64,000 nucleotides of DNA from CAZGAQ01 sp964523405 (lineage in GTDB: Bacteria > Planctomycetota > Phycisphaerae > UBA1845 > Fen-1342). The notes below the pieces were generated by a model. It made no database searches. It saw only the letters and a program-made list of their open reading frames with translations, and was not told the origin of the DNA. Positions 1 to 7,880 of this stretch are shown here, piece by piece. Each line of letters begins with the position of its first letter. Positions within the stretch are counted from its first letter, which is position 1. The stretch is from positions 124,001-188,000 of the forward strand of contig CAZGAQ010000004.1 of the NCBI GenBank assembly GCA_964523405.1, read 5' to 3'. The position numbers and the translations under genes were made by a program.

Positions 1-2
1 CC

Positions 3-275
3 CTCGACACGGGCATCTCCGTGACGCGCGACACCTGGTTCAGCGTCAAGCTCGTCCTCGACTACGCCAACGACACCTACTACGGCGTTGTCAACGGCGT
101 GCCCACGTTGACCACGAACCTCGGTTCCCAACTCGATCTGAGCGACGCCGATGTCCGCGTTACCGGCGCGCAGTACGACATGTGCTACGTCGACGAGTTC
201 AGCATCACCGCCACCCCCGAGCCGGCCTCCTGCCTGCTCCTGGGCCTCGGCATCCTGGCGCTGCGCCGCCGCTAG
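3..275 (+). CDS. PEP-CTERM sorting-domain protein, C-terminal part (partial)
   Basis: Only the last 90 or so residues lie in the window; the reading frame is open to the left edge. The visible part reads like the end of a lectin/LamG-type jelly-roll (alternating hydrophobic beta strands, for example WFSVKLVLDY and YVDEFSITA). It ends with a typical PEP-CTERM tail: a Pro-Glu-Pro motif (ATPEPAS), a hydrophobic stretch (CLLLGLGILAL) and a terminal RRR. In known systems this tail directs exported proteins to an exosortase. The protein is therefore probably secreted or surface-attached. Its full function cannot be told from this fragment. Confidence 0.85.
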   Translation, partial: LDTGISVTRDTWFSVKLVLDYANDTYYGVVNGVPTLTTNLGSQLDLSDADVRVTGAQYDMCYVDEFSITATPEPASCLLLGLGILALRRR

Positions 276-485
276 TCCAGCACAACTTGCAGATACCCCC
301 CCGCGGCCGGCGAGCAACCCTCGTCGGCCGTGGCCGTCTGAGATGCACTCCGCCCGGTCCCCACCACCTATCCCCTGTCGGGAGTTGTCGCCCGCGATAC
401 GCCCGCCCCGCCCCCGGCGCATGACCCATTACAATCGGCGCCGCCGCACGTGCGGCGCACACCGACAGCAGCGAAAGGTGCCGGC

Positions 486-1748
486 ATGCCGACAAGTCGT
501 ACCGTGGGGCAAATCATCCGGTCCGGTGCGCTCAGTGCCGCCATTCTTGCCAGCACGGCCACCGCCTCCGCCCAGTGGCTCCAATGGGGCGGCCCCAATC
601 GGGACTTCACCTGCAGCGCCACCGGCCTCGCCGCCCAATGGCCCGCCGACGGCCCCAGGAAACTCTGGTCCCGCGACATCGGCCCCGGCCACTCCGCCAT
701 CGTCGTCGATGGCGACACCCTCTACACCATGTGCCGCCGCGATGACAAAGACGCCGTCCTCGCCCTCCGTACCGCCACCGGCGAACCCGTCTGGGAAACC
801 ACCTACGACGCTCCACCCAAAGAAGGCATGCTCCTCGACTACGGCCCCGGCCCCCACGCCACCCCCCTCGTCGTCGGCGACCGCCTCTTCACCATCGGCG
901 GCCTCGTCCACCTCACCGCCCTCGACAAAAAGACCGGCAAGATTCTCTGGCAACACGACCTGATGGCCGAATACGGTGCCGGTCACCTGCAGCGCGGCTA
1001 CGGCGCCAGCCCCGTCGCTTACCGCGACCTCGTCATCGTCAACGTCGGCGGCAAGGACTTCGGCGTCGCCGCCTTCAAACAGGACTCCGGCGAAATCGCC
1101 TGGAAGAGTGAGCCCTTCCGCGGCGGCTACCCCACGCCGCTCCTGACGAAGATCAACAACGAAGACCACCTCATCCTAACCCTCGCCATGGACCGCGCCG
1201 CCCTCGACCCCGCCACCGGCCAGACCCGCTGGAAAACTACCGTCGACAAACAGCTCGCCGGCATCATGAGCACGCCCCTCTTCATCGCCCCCGACCGCGT
1301 CCTCTTCTCCTCCGCCTACGGCGGCGCCACCCAGCTCTACCGCATCACGCACAAGGACGACGCCTACGCCGCCGAACTCCTCTGGACCAACGAGAAGATG
1401 AAGGTCATGCACGGCACAATCGTCCGCTCCGGCGACCTCATCGTCGGCTCCAGCGGCGACTTCGGACCCGCCTTCCTCATGGGCCTCCACCTCGACACCG
1501 GCAAGATCGCTTGGCGCGACCGCACCTTCGCCAAGACCAACCTGCTCCTCGCTGACGGCAAGCTCATCCTGCTCGACGAGACCGGCCTCCTTGCCCTCGC
1601 CACCGTCACCCCCGACGGCCTGAAAATCGTCTCCCAGGCCCAGGTTCTCGCCGACAAAAGCTGGACCGTCCCCACTCTCGTCGGCACCCGCCTCTACCTC
1701 CGCGACAACAAGACCATCCTCGCCCTCGACCTCGCCCCCGCCGGCTAG
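486..1748 (+). CDS. Secreted PQQ-like beta-propeller repeat protein
   Basis: The protein has 420 residues. The start at 486 is chosen because an AAAGGTG ribosome-binding site precedes it and a Sec signal peptide follows at once (hydrophobic run ending in ATASA, about residue 29). The mature protein opens with QWLQWGGPNRDF, the usual first blade of planctomycete outer-membrane-biogenesis/BamB-like PQQ propellers. It continues with repeated blades of the type LDxxTGxxxW (for example LDKKTGKILW, LDPATGQTRW, LDTGKIAW). These repeats form a seven- or eight-bladed scaffold. Family members include BamB and quinoprotein dehydrogenases, but no dehydrogenase active-site features stand out, so a structural or binding role is more likely. 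Codons end mostly in C, unlike the G-ending plus-strand genes from 4.6 kb on. Confidence 0.85.
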   Translation: MPTSRTVGQIIRSGALSAAILASTATASAQWLQWGGPNRDFTCSATGLAAQWPADGPRKLWSRDIGPGHSAIVVDGDTLYTMCRRDDKDAVLALRTATGEPVWETTYDAPPKEGMLLDYGPGPHATPLVVGDRLFTIGGLVHLTALDKKTGKILWQHDLMAEYGAGHLQRGYGASPVAYRDLVIVNVGGKDFGVAAFKQDSGEIAWKSEPFRGGYPTPLLTKINNEDHLILTLAMDRAALDPATGQTRWKTTVDKQLAGIMSTPLFIAPDRVLFSSAYGGATQLYRITHKDDAYAAELLWTNEKMKVMHGTIVRSGDLIVGSSGDFGPAFLMGLHLDTGKIAWRDRTFAKTNLLLADGKLILLDETGLLALATVTPDGLKIVSQAQVLADKSWTVPTLVGTRLYLRDNKTILALDLAPAG

Positions 1749-1851
1749 CGCCGTGCTGTGCCTTGCGCGCGACACAACCGCAGAAGCACCTCCTTGCAGC
1801 GTCAGGCCTCCACCTGCCCTACACGAACATGAGCCGCGCCCGATAATGGGG

Positions 1852-1870
1852 GACCGACCTCCGGTCGGTC
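1852..1870. repeat. Small palindromic repeat, GACCGACC family, copy 1
   Basis: A 19-bp near-palindrome with arms GACCGAC and GTCGGTC. Two further copies lie at 30712-30730 and 30768-30786 in the opposite orientation, and flanking bases (a run of C then ATT) are shared too. It sits in the 270-bp gap between the PQQ gene and the glycosidase gene. A second inverted repeat in the same gap has perfect 11-bp arms at 1903-1913 and 1957-1967 (CTTAGCCCAGC on the right arm); a related CTTAGCCCAG also occurs at 30942. Confidence 0.7.
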
Positions 1871-2018
1871 TTCAGAAACGTACACCGGGCTAAAAAACGT
1901 AGGCTGGGCTAAGTTCGGCCGGAAGACCTCGGCAATCCGCCTGGCCCTCGTCCGGACTTAGCCCAGCTTGAAACATCTACTTCATAGCGTCAAGCCGCTG
2001 CGCCCGACGTCTATATGC

Positions 2019-4364
2019 CTACCACGCGTACACAACCTCCGAGCCGCGCTTCTGCGGCACAATCACACGCCCATCCGTCAGCCGCGCCGGCCGCGCCGGA
2101 CCCTTCACGCCATGCAGCGTCAACGTCCCGCGCGCCGTCGCCGCAATCATCAGTGGCTGATCCGCCGGCACCACCTGTCCCGCCGTCACCAGCGGCAACC
2201 GCACAATTGCCCGCGTCGTGCAATCCAGCAGCGGCTGCCCATTCTTCCGCACGTGTACGCCGCGATCGAGCTTCACCTCATACGTGTCCGACCCGAGCCG
2301 CACATTCTTCAAGCCCGCATTGGCGAACTCCAGCGACCCGCACCGCAGATACCCCGTCGGCTCCACGTCGATCAGCTCCTGCATCGCCACGAACGCCAAG
2401 AGGCCGCCCCAGTGATACAGGCGCGCCGCGTTCCACACGTCCGCGCCCTGCCCGGTCTCCGCGTTGTAGTTCTCGTAGATGCCGCCATCCGCGCGGTAAT
2501 TCTTCATGAACAGCGCCAGACTCTTCGTCGCCAACTCTGCGGCCACGTCGTCCATCCGGTACCGCCGCAACCCTTCCGAAACCAGGAAGTTGAACGGACC
2601 CCAGATGCGCCCGCGCCAGTAATCGTTGTCCGGATACGCCGGATCGTTCCGCGCAATCGCCGGAATCACCCACTCGCCCCAGAACTCCTGCTCATTGAGC
2701 AGATGCTCGCGAACCATCCGCGCCGCCCGCTCCGGCGTTGCGACGCCCGCGATGAGCGGAAACACCGACGTCGGCGCCCAGCGCCGGCTCAGCTTCCCAC
2801 CCTTCCCGGTCGGCGAATCCCACTGCCGATTGCAGTAAATCCCGTGCTCTTCATCCCACAAACACTCGTTGATCTTCCGCCCCATCTCCGCGTGCTCTTT
2901 GCGGTACCGCGCGGCCTCCGCCGGCCTGCCCAAAAACGCGGCCATGTTCGCCAGCGCCTCGCAGTCCATCGCGTACAGCGCGCACAGCATCACGTCGTCC
3001 AGCTCCAGCACGTTCCGCTGCGCGTTGAACGGCACGTCGTCGAACATCGGCGAGTTGTCCAGTCCGGACTCGTACATCGCCGACTGCCGCGTGTGCTGCA
3101 GAATCTGGTTGTACGGCACGAGCTGCGGGAACTCGTACTCCACCGGGTTCGAACCCCACTGCAACAGCCCGTCCTTGCGCCCGCTGCGATTCTTCATCCA
3201 GTACCCGTGCCAGCGCACCAGCTTCGGATACACCCGCGCCAGCCACGCCTTGTCCGGCGCCGCCACCTGCGTCTTCCAGATCAGGTACGCCCCCAGGCAC
3301 GGCATGCTGCGGTCGCGCGACGCCGCCCCGTGCGCCATGTAGTAGTTCGGCACATGCCCGAGTTCGTCGATCGCCGCACACACCGCTTCCTGATTCAGCC
3401 GCGTCAGCTCCGGCGCCTCGTACGACACGAACGTCGAAACCAGGAACGTGTCCCAGCAGAACACCAGGACGCCGCGCCAGTCGTAGCACCAGTCGCGACT
3501 GACCGGCGACGAAATCAGCTTCCGCCGCGTGTCGTACAACGTGTTCCACGTAATCGCCTGCATCATCGCGCCTGGCGCGTCCGCCAGCGCCCCCGACCCC
3601 GTCAGCGCCTGCTTCGCCAGCGCCGCAAACTCGCCCGGCGCGCGGCCCGCCTGCGCCCGCGGCGGCTTGGCAATGACCGTCGCCGCCTTGCCCGCCGGCG
3701 CCACCGCGTACGGCTCCGCAATGTTCACGAAATAGTCCGTCGGCCACGTCGCGCCTTTGAACTCGATCGCGCAACCCGCGAACGTCCCCTGCGTCGGCTT
3801 CGTCACGACCGGCGCCACCCCGACCGGCGCCAGGAGGCGGAACACGATCCGCTGCTTGCTGGCCTTCAGCGGCCGGACGGTAAGCTGCAGCCGGCCATCC
3901 TTCTCGGTGGCTTCGGCCGCGTAGGGAACCTCGCCCGCGAGGAACTCGAGCTTGGCCGGCAACCCGAGCGGCGCGTGCGGCCCGAGCTTCGTGACGTTCT
4001 CCCAGCGGAAGTTGTCGTAGAGCTTGCCGATCTTGCGATGCTCCGGATCGGGCGGCGGAACGCGGGCCGGAACCGTTTCATCCCAGACGGAAAACTCGAT
4101 CGTGACGACGGTGTCGCCGTTCTCCAGGTACACGAGCCGGTTGAAACCCTGGAAGTCCCACGTGTTCCAGCCGGTCGGCCGATGCTGCGTCGGCGCAAGG
4201 CGCGCCGCCGCGCCCTTCGCGCCCGCCGTTCGTGTTAGCTTTGAGCCCACGGCTCCTGTCGTCCGCGCTAGCTGCGCGCCTGCGGCCCCCGCGCTGCGCG
4301 CTGCGTTAGCACCCGCCTTCGTCGCCCTAGTCCCAGCCCGCTTCGCTTTCGTCCGCTGCGTCAT
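2019..4364 (-). CDS. Trehalase/GH63-like (alpha/alpha)6 glycosidase
   Basis: The protein has 781 residues, starting at MTQRTKAK, where an AAGGGA ribosome-binding site lies six bases upstream; an in-frame start further out lacks one. The central and C-terminal two thirds look like an (alpha/alpha)6 barrel of the GH37/GH63/MGH1 type: DWCYDWRGVLVFCWDTF, then SPMFDD, WRGRIWGPFNFLV, and a C-terminal YENYNAETGQG with YHWGG. Such enzymes cleave alpha-linked glucose or mannose from small glycans or glycosides. The exact substrate cannot be read from sequence. No signal peptide is visible. The first 60 residues are a basic, Ala/Thr/Gly-rich low-complexity stretch that is unusual for this family. The gene stands alone between intergenic regions. 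Confidence 0.8.
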   Translation of the reverse strand: MTQRTKAKRAGTRATKAGANAARSAGAAGAQLARTTGAVGSKLTRTAGAKGAAARLAPTQHRPTGWNTWDFQGFNRLVYLENGDTVVTIEFSVWDETVPARVPPPDPEHRKIGKLYDNFRWENVTKLGPHAPLGLPAKLEFLAGEVPYAAEATEKDGRLQLTVRPLKASKQRIVFRLLAPVGVAPVVTKPTQGTFAGCAIEFKGATWPTDYFVNIAEPYAVAPAGKAATVIAKPPRAQAGRAPGEFAALAKQALTGSGALADAPGAMMQAITWNTLYDTRRKLISSPVSRDWCYDWRGVLVFCWDTFLVSTFVSYEAPELTRLNQEAVCAAIDELGHVPNYYMAHGAASRDRSMPCLGAYLIWKTQVAAPDKAWLARVYPKLVRWHGYWMKNRSGRKDGLLQWGSNPVEYEFPQLVPYNQILQHTRQSAMYESGLDNSPMFDDVPFNAQRNVLELDDVMLCALYAMDCEALANMAAFLGRPAEAARYRKEHAEMGRKINECLWDEEHGIYCNRQWDSPTGKGGKLSRRWAPTSVFPLIAGVATPERAARMVREHLLNEQEFWGEWVIPAIARNDPAYPDNDYWRGRIWGPFNFLVSEGLRRYRMDDVAAELATKSLALFMKNYRADGGIYENYNAETGQGADVWNAARLYHWGGLLAFVAMQELIDVEPTGYLRCGSLEFANAGLKNVRLGSDTYEVKLDRGVHVRKNGQPLLDCTTRAIVRLPLVTAGQVVPADQPLMIAATARGTLTLHGVKGPARPARLTDGRVIVPQKRGSEVVYAW

Positions 4365-4519
4365 GCGATCCCTTTTTCCGTTCCGATCCGGCGCCAACCC
4401 CCAATTTCCGCCATAAGCTACCCGCCCTCCGCCCCAACCCGCAACGGCCGGGGACCGGCGGAGGAATCAAGGCGGCCGGGGCGGGGTCGCGGCATCCACA
4501 CATTGGCGGAATTTCTGCG

Positions 4520-4547
4520 GTGGAATCGGCACCGGGCGGTGTACAAT
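4520..4547 (+). promoter_or_regulatory. Putative promoter of first propeller-dockerin gene
   Basis: GTGGAA at 4520-4525 and TACAAT at 4542-4547 are spaced by 16 bases. The matching positions in the duplicate copy read TTGGAA and TAGAAT with the same spacing, so both boxes survive in the two paralogues while neighbouring bases differ. This is a prediction from similarity to sigma-70 sites only. Confidence 0.45.
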
Positions 4548-4619
4548 GCCGCTGCATGGATCGGTGGTGGACTTCGTGGAATCATCCGCAATGTGTCCGA
4601 AAAAGAGGGAGGCGCTTCC

Positions 4620-7124
4620 GTGAACAAGGCGACCCAATTGCGCGCGATGGGATGGGGGCTCGTCGTGGTGTCGGTGGCGTTGTGCTGCGTGGGACCGCTG
4701 GCGCAGCCGGCCGGAGCGGAGTGCGCGTGGCAGGCAGGGCAAGGCGTGTCGGGAGTAGCCGGGAGCGTGTACGCCACGACATTGTGGGATCCGGACGGCG
4801 CGGGGCCGCAGCCGGAGATGCTGGTTGTCGGGGGTCATTTCGGCGTCGCGGGGAGTACTGTGGCAGGTAGCGTCGCGGCGTGGAACGGGAGCAGTTGGCA
4901 GCCGCTGGGGGAGGGGGTGGGAGATTATTATGTGTTTGCCCTGGCGGTCTATAACGGTGAGTTGATCGCGGCGGGATATTTCCATACGGCAGGCGGCGTG
5001 GCGTGCGAGAGTATTGCCCGCTGGAACGGAAGTACGTGGCAGCCGCTGGGAGACGGAATATCTGGCACGGTGTATGCTCTGACGGTCTACAACGGGGAGT
5101 TGATCGCGGGTGGCGCTTTCACGAGCGCCGGCGGCGTGACGTGCCAGTACATGGCTCGCTGGAACGGAAGTAAGTGGAAGGCGATGGGCGCGGGGATATA
5201 CGGATACGTGCGTGCGCTGGCCGTGTACGACGGCCAGCTGATTGTCGGATGCGATGTCACTTTGATCGGCGGCGTGTGGCGCAGCCGCATCGCCAGCTGG
5301 GACGGCGCGAACTGGTCGACGCTGGGATCAATGATGGACGGCGCTGTGTTTGCTCTGACCGTTATCGATTCGAACCTAGTTGCCGGCGGGAAGTTCACGA
5401 AGTCCGGTGCGGCGACCTGCAACCGCATTGCGCGCTGGAACGGCAGCGCCTGGCAGCCGCTGGGATCGGGGATGGACGGCCAGGTGAATGCTCTGACCGT
5501 CGTCGACTCGGAGCTGATTGCCGGCGGGGCGTTCGCGACGGCCGATGGGGCGACGTGTAATGGCATTGCGCGCTGGAACGGCAGCGCCTGGCAGCCGCTG
5601 GGGGCGGGATTCTCGTTTGCCGACGACGCCGGCGTGAATACGCTGACGGTGTTCAATGGCGAGTTGGTGGCGGGTGGATCCTTCGCGGACATGAATTACA
5701 CGGCTTTCCAGAGCATTGCCCGTTGGAACGGCAGCGCCTGGGAATCACTGGGCGCGAGAATGGGCGGTCCGGGCCTGGGGATAGGGGACTTTGCGGAGTA
5801 CAACGGCGAGCTGATCGCGGCGGGGGGGGCTATCGTTACGGCCGATGGCGGGAGCGGCGGCGTAGTCCGCTGGAACGGCAGCGCCTGGGAATCGCTGGGC
5901 GGGGGATCGGGCGACTCATTCAAGAGTGCAGGGTGCTTGGCGACCTACAACGGCGACCTGATCGCGGGGGGGACTTTCGTTACGGCCGGTGGCGAGACGA
6001 GCGGCGTGGCCCGCTGGAACGGCAGCACCTGGGAACTGCTGGGAACCGGGATGGACGACGGTATCACCGCGCTGACGGTCTACAACGGCGAGCTGATGGC
6101 GGGGGGATGGTTCCATGCGGCCGGCGGAGTGGCGTGTCGCCACATCGCGCGCTGGAACGGGAGCAGTTGGCTGCCGCTGGGGGCCGGGGCGGACGACGGC
6201 GTCGTGGCGCTGACGGTCTACAATGGCGAGCTGATCGCCGGGGGGTACTTCCGGTCAATGGGCGACGTGACCTGCAACGGCATCGCGCGCTGGAGCGGCA
6301 GTTGGTCAAGCCTGGGCGGCGGGATGTGGCGGGTCTATTACGATTCATCTGATTGGTGCTGGTGCGGCGATCCGCAGTGCCTCTGCGGACCGGAATTGAT
6401 GTCGGAGCCGGGGTGGGTGGGGGCACTGAGCGTCACCAATGGTGAATTGATCGCCGGTGGTGCTTTCTCGAGCGCCGGCGGCACGGACTGCACCAACGTG
6501 GCCCGTTGGAACGGCAGCGCTTGGCAAGCGCTCGGCACGGGATTGGGGAATGACCAGAATTCTGTTGTGGCGCTAACGATCTACAACGGCGAGCCGATCG
6601 CGGCGGGTGACTTTACGGGCGGAATTGCGCGCTGGGACGGGAGCAGTTGGCAGTTGCTGGGAGGGGGAGTGGGCGGCACGGTGTATACGCTGGGGGTCTG
6701 CAACAACGAGCTGGTCGCGGGTGGCTCGTTTCAGATTGTAGGGGGGCATGTCTCGTACCACTGGGCTCGCTGGAGCTGTCCGACCGGGGCGTGCTGCCAC
6801 GCGGACGGCCAGTGCGGGCGACGGCTCCAGGCGGATTGTGTGGCAGTGAGGGGCACCTACTACGGTGACGACACCTCGTGTGAAGCGATTTCGTGTCCGC
6901 CGGCGCTTTGTTCGGGTGACGGGAACTGTGACGGTGCGATCAATTGGCGCGACATTGACTTCCTGATTGCGGCGCAGAACGACAACGTGTGGTGGTGGGA
7001 GCAGCATTTTCCGGGCGGTAACGCGCCGTGTCGGTTCCTGAACCTGGATACGAACGCCGACGGGCACGTGAATTGGCGGGACATTGACCCGTTCATTGCA
7101 CTCATGAACACCACGTGCGGCTGA
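4620..7124 (+). CDS. Secreted WNG-repeat beta-propeller with C-terminal dockerin-like domain (copy A)
   Basis: The protein has 834 residues. The GTG start at 4620 follows a GAGGGAG ribosome-binding site and aligns with the ATG of the downstream paralogue. A Sec signal peptide ends near PAGAECAW. About 14 repeats of 45 or so residues follow, each with the pattern ALTVYNGELIAGG, then AGGVxCxxIARWNGS, then WQPLGxG, which is typical of large beta-propeller surface proteins. Next comes a Cys-rich module starting GACCHADGQC. The protein ends with two dockerin-type calcium loops, GDGNCDGAINWRDIDFLI and LDTNADGHVNWRDIDPFI. Dockerins bind cohesins in cellulosomes; here the tail may anchor or pair the protein, and no cohesin is seen in this window. 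It shares about 386 identical bases at and beyond its 3' end with copy B. Confidence 0.88.
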   Translation: MNKATQLRAMGWGLVVVSVALCCVGPLAQPAGAECAWQAGQGVSGVAGSVYATTLWDPDGAGPQPEMLVVGGHFGVAGSTVAGSVAAWNGSSWQPLGEGVGDYYVFALAVYNGELIAAGYFHTAGGVACESIARWNGSTWQPLGDGISGTVYALTVYNGELIAGGAFTSAGGVTCQYMARWNGSKWKAMGAGIYGYVRALAVYDGQLIVGCDVTLIGGVWRSRIASWDGANWSTLGSMMDGAVFALTVIDSNLVAGGKFTKSGAATCNRIARWNGSAWQPLGSGMDGQVNALTVVDSELIAGGAFATADGATCNGIARWNGSAWQPLGAGFSFADDAGVNTLTVFNGELVAGGSFADMNYTAFQSIARWNGSAWESLGARMGGPGLGIGDFAEYNGELIAAGGAIVTADGGSGGVVRWNGSAWESLGGGSGDSFKSAGCLATYNGDLIAGGTFVTAGGETSGVARWNGSTWELLGTGMDDGITALTVYNGELMAGGWFHAAGGVACRHIARWNGSSWLPLGAGADDGVVALTVYNGELIAGGYFRSMGDVTCNGIARWSGSWSSLGGGMWRVYYDSSDWCWCGDPQCLCGPELMSEPGWVGALSVTNGELIAGGAFSSAGGTDCTNVARWNGSAWQALGTGLGNDQNSVVALTIYNGEPIAAGDFTGGIARWDGSSWQLLGGGVGGTVYTLGVCNNELVAGGSFQIVGGHVSYHWARWSCPTGACCHADGQCGRRLQADCVAVRGTYYGDDTSCEAISCPPALCSGDGNCDGAINWRDIDFLIAAQNDNVWWWEQHFPGGNAPCRFLNLDTNADGHVNWRDIDPFIALMNTTCG

Positions 7125-7432
7125 GAGTCGGCCGGATTCCACCAGACTGTTGAGCAGTGTCGCGGGCCTGAGATCGGGCTGGGCCCGGTCCTGCGCACCT
7201 TGGGTGCGCAGGCCAAGCCGGCCGCTCAGGCGCGGCGCGTGGGGGAATGCGGTAAGATGCGCGGGTTCCGGCGCTCGGAACAGGCGCGAGCGGCCGGGTT
7301 GGTGAGGCGGCACATGAGCATTCCCTATTCGGCCGGTGAGGCGTTGACGGTACAGGAGATTCGCGAGCTCGACGTGCTGGCGATCGAGCACGTGGGGATT
7401 CCCGGGCTGGTGCTCATGGAGAACGCGGGGCG
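7047..7432. repeat. Identical 386-bp direct repeat, copy 1
   Basis: Positions 7047-7432 match 10170-10555 without a visible difference, at an offset of 3,123 bases. The repeat covers the last 26 codons of the dockerin domain, the intergenic region, and the first codons of nnrE. It is the right-hand end of an imperfect tandem duplication of roughly 3 kb (4472-7432 and 7733-10555) whose remaining parts have diverged. Confidence 0.95.
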
Positions 7433-7436
7433 GTAA
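7314..7436 (+). pseudogene. Truncated 5' remnant of nnrE
   Basis: The first 39 codons and part of codon 40 (Arg in both) are identical to the intact nnrE at 10437. The reading then stops in a TAA at 7434-7436, directly where the duplicated DNA ends. The rest of the YjeF_N fold, including the GAGNNGGDG nucleotide-binding loop, is missing, so this piece cannot be active. It keeps the full upstream region of nnrE, so it may still be transcribed. It is best read as a by-product of the tandem duplication. Confidence 0.9.
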
Positions 7437-7732
7437 CGAACGGGCGACGAGCCTTGGGTAGCGTGGAGTGCATGACGGGGCGGCGCAGCCCGGAGTCTCG
7501 GAAGAGCCAGCTCACCATGAGCTTGCTGCGGTCCGAGCGCGCCCCGACGACTCAACACGCTATGCGCATAGATCGCTGCGTGGGGCACTGCAGCATTGGG
7601 TACTTACACGACTTATGGTTACGTATTTCCGCGGCCCCGGTTCCGCCGGCCGAGCCGACGACCACTTGGGCGCCAACGGCCTGAGCACCGCGAAAGGCGC
7701 GGTCCGTGAAGACGCACGGTGATACATCTCGT
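7437..7732. other. Unique spacer between the two duplicated units
   Basis: About 300 bases with no convincing gene, lying between the truncated nnrE remnant and the left end of the second duplicated unit (7733). Short open frames here have no recognisable protein features. It contains no transposase, no clear terminal repeats and no tRNA. Its origin is unknown; it could be a remnant of the sequence that originally flanked one unit. Confidence 0.6.
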
Positions 7733-7780
7733 GCGGCCGGGGCGGGGTCGCGGCACCCACACATTGGCAGAATTTCCGGG

Positions 7781-7808
7781 TTGGAATCGGTACCGGGAAT
7801 TGTAGAAT
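7781..7808 (+). promoter_or_regulatory. Putative promoter of second propeller-dockerin gene
   Basis: TTGGAA at 7781-7786 and TAGAAT at 7803-7808 are 16 bases apart. They correspond base for base in position to the boxes upstream of copy A (4520-4547). Between this site and the gene start lies a conserved leader containing an ATG at 7817. Confidence 0.45.
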
Positions 7809-7880
7809 AGTGCTGCATGGATCGGTGGTGGACTTCGTGGAATCATCCGCAAAGTGTCCGAAAACGAGGGAGAAACTTTC

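Noticed and set aside
3145..3157. GGGTTCGAACCCC, resembling a tRNA T-loop
   Set aside because: It is inside the glycosidase gene, and no acceptor or anticodon stems pair around it.
7437..7732. Possible insertion sequence between the duplicated units
   Set aside because: No transposase, no terminal inverted repeats and no target duplication were seen.
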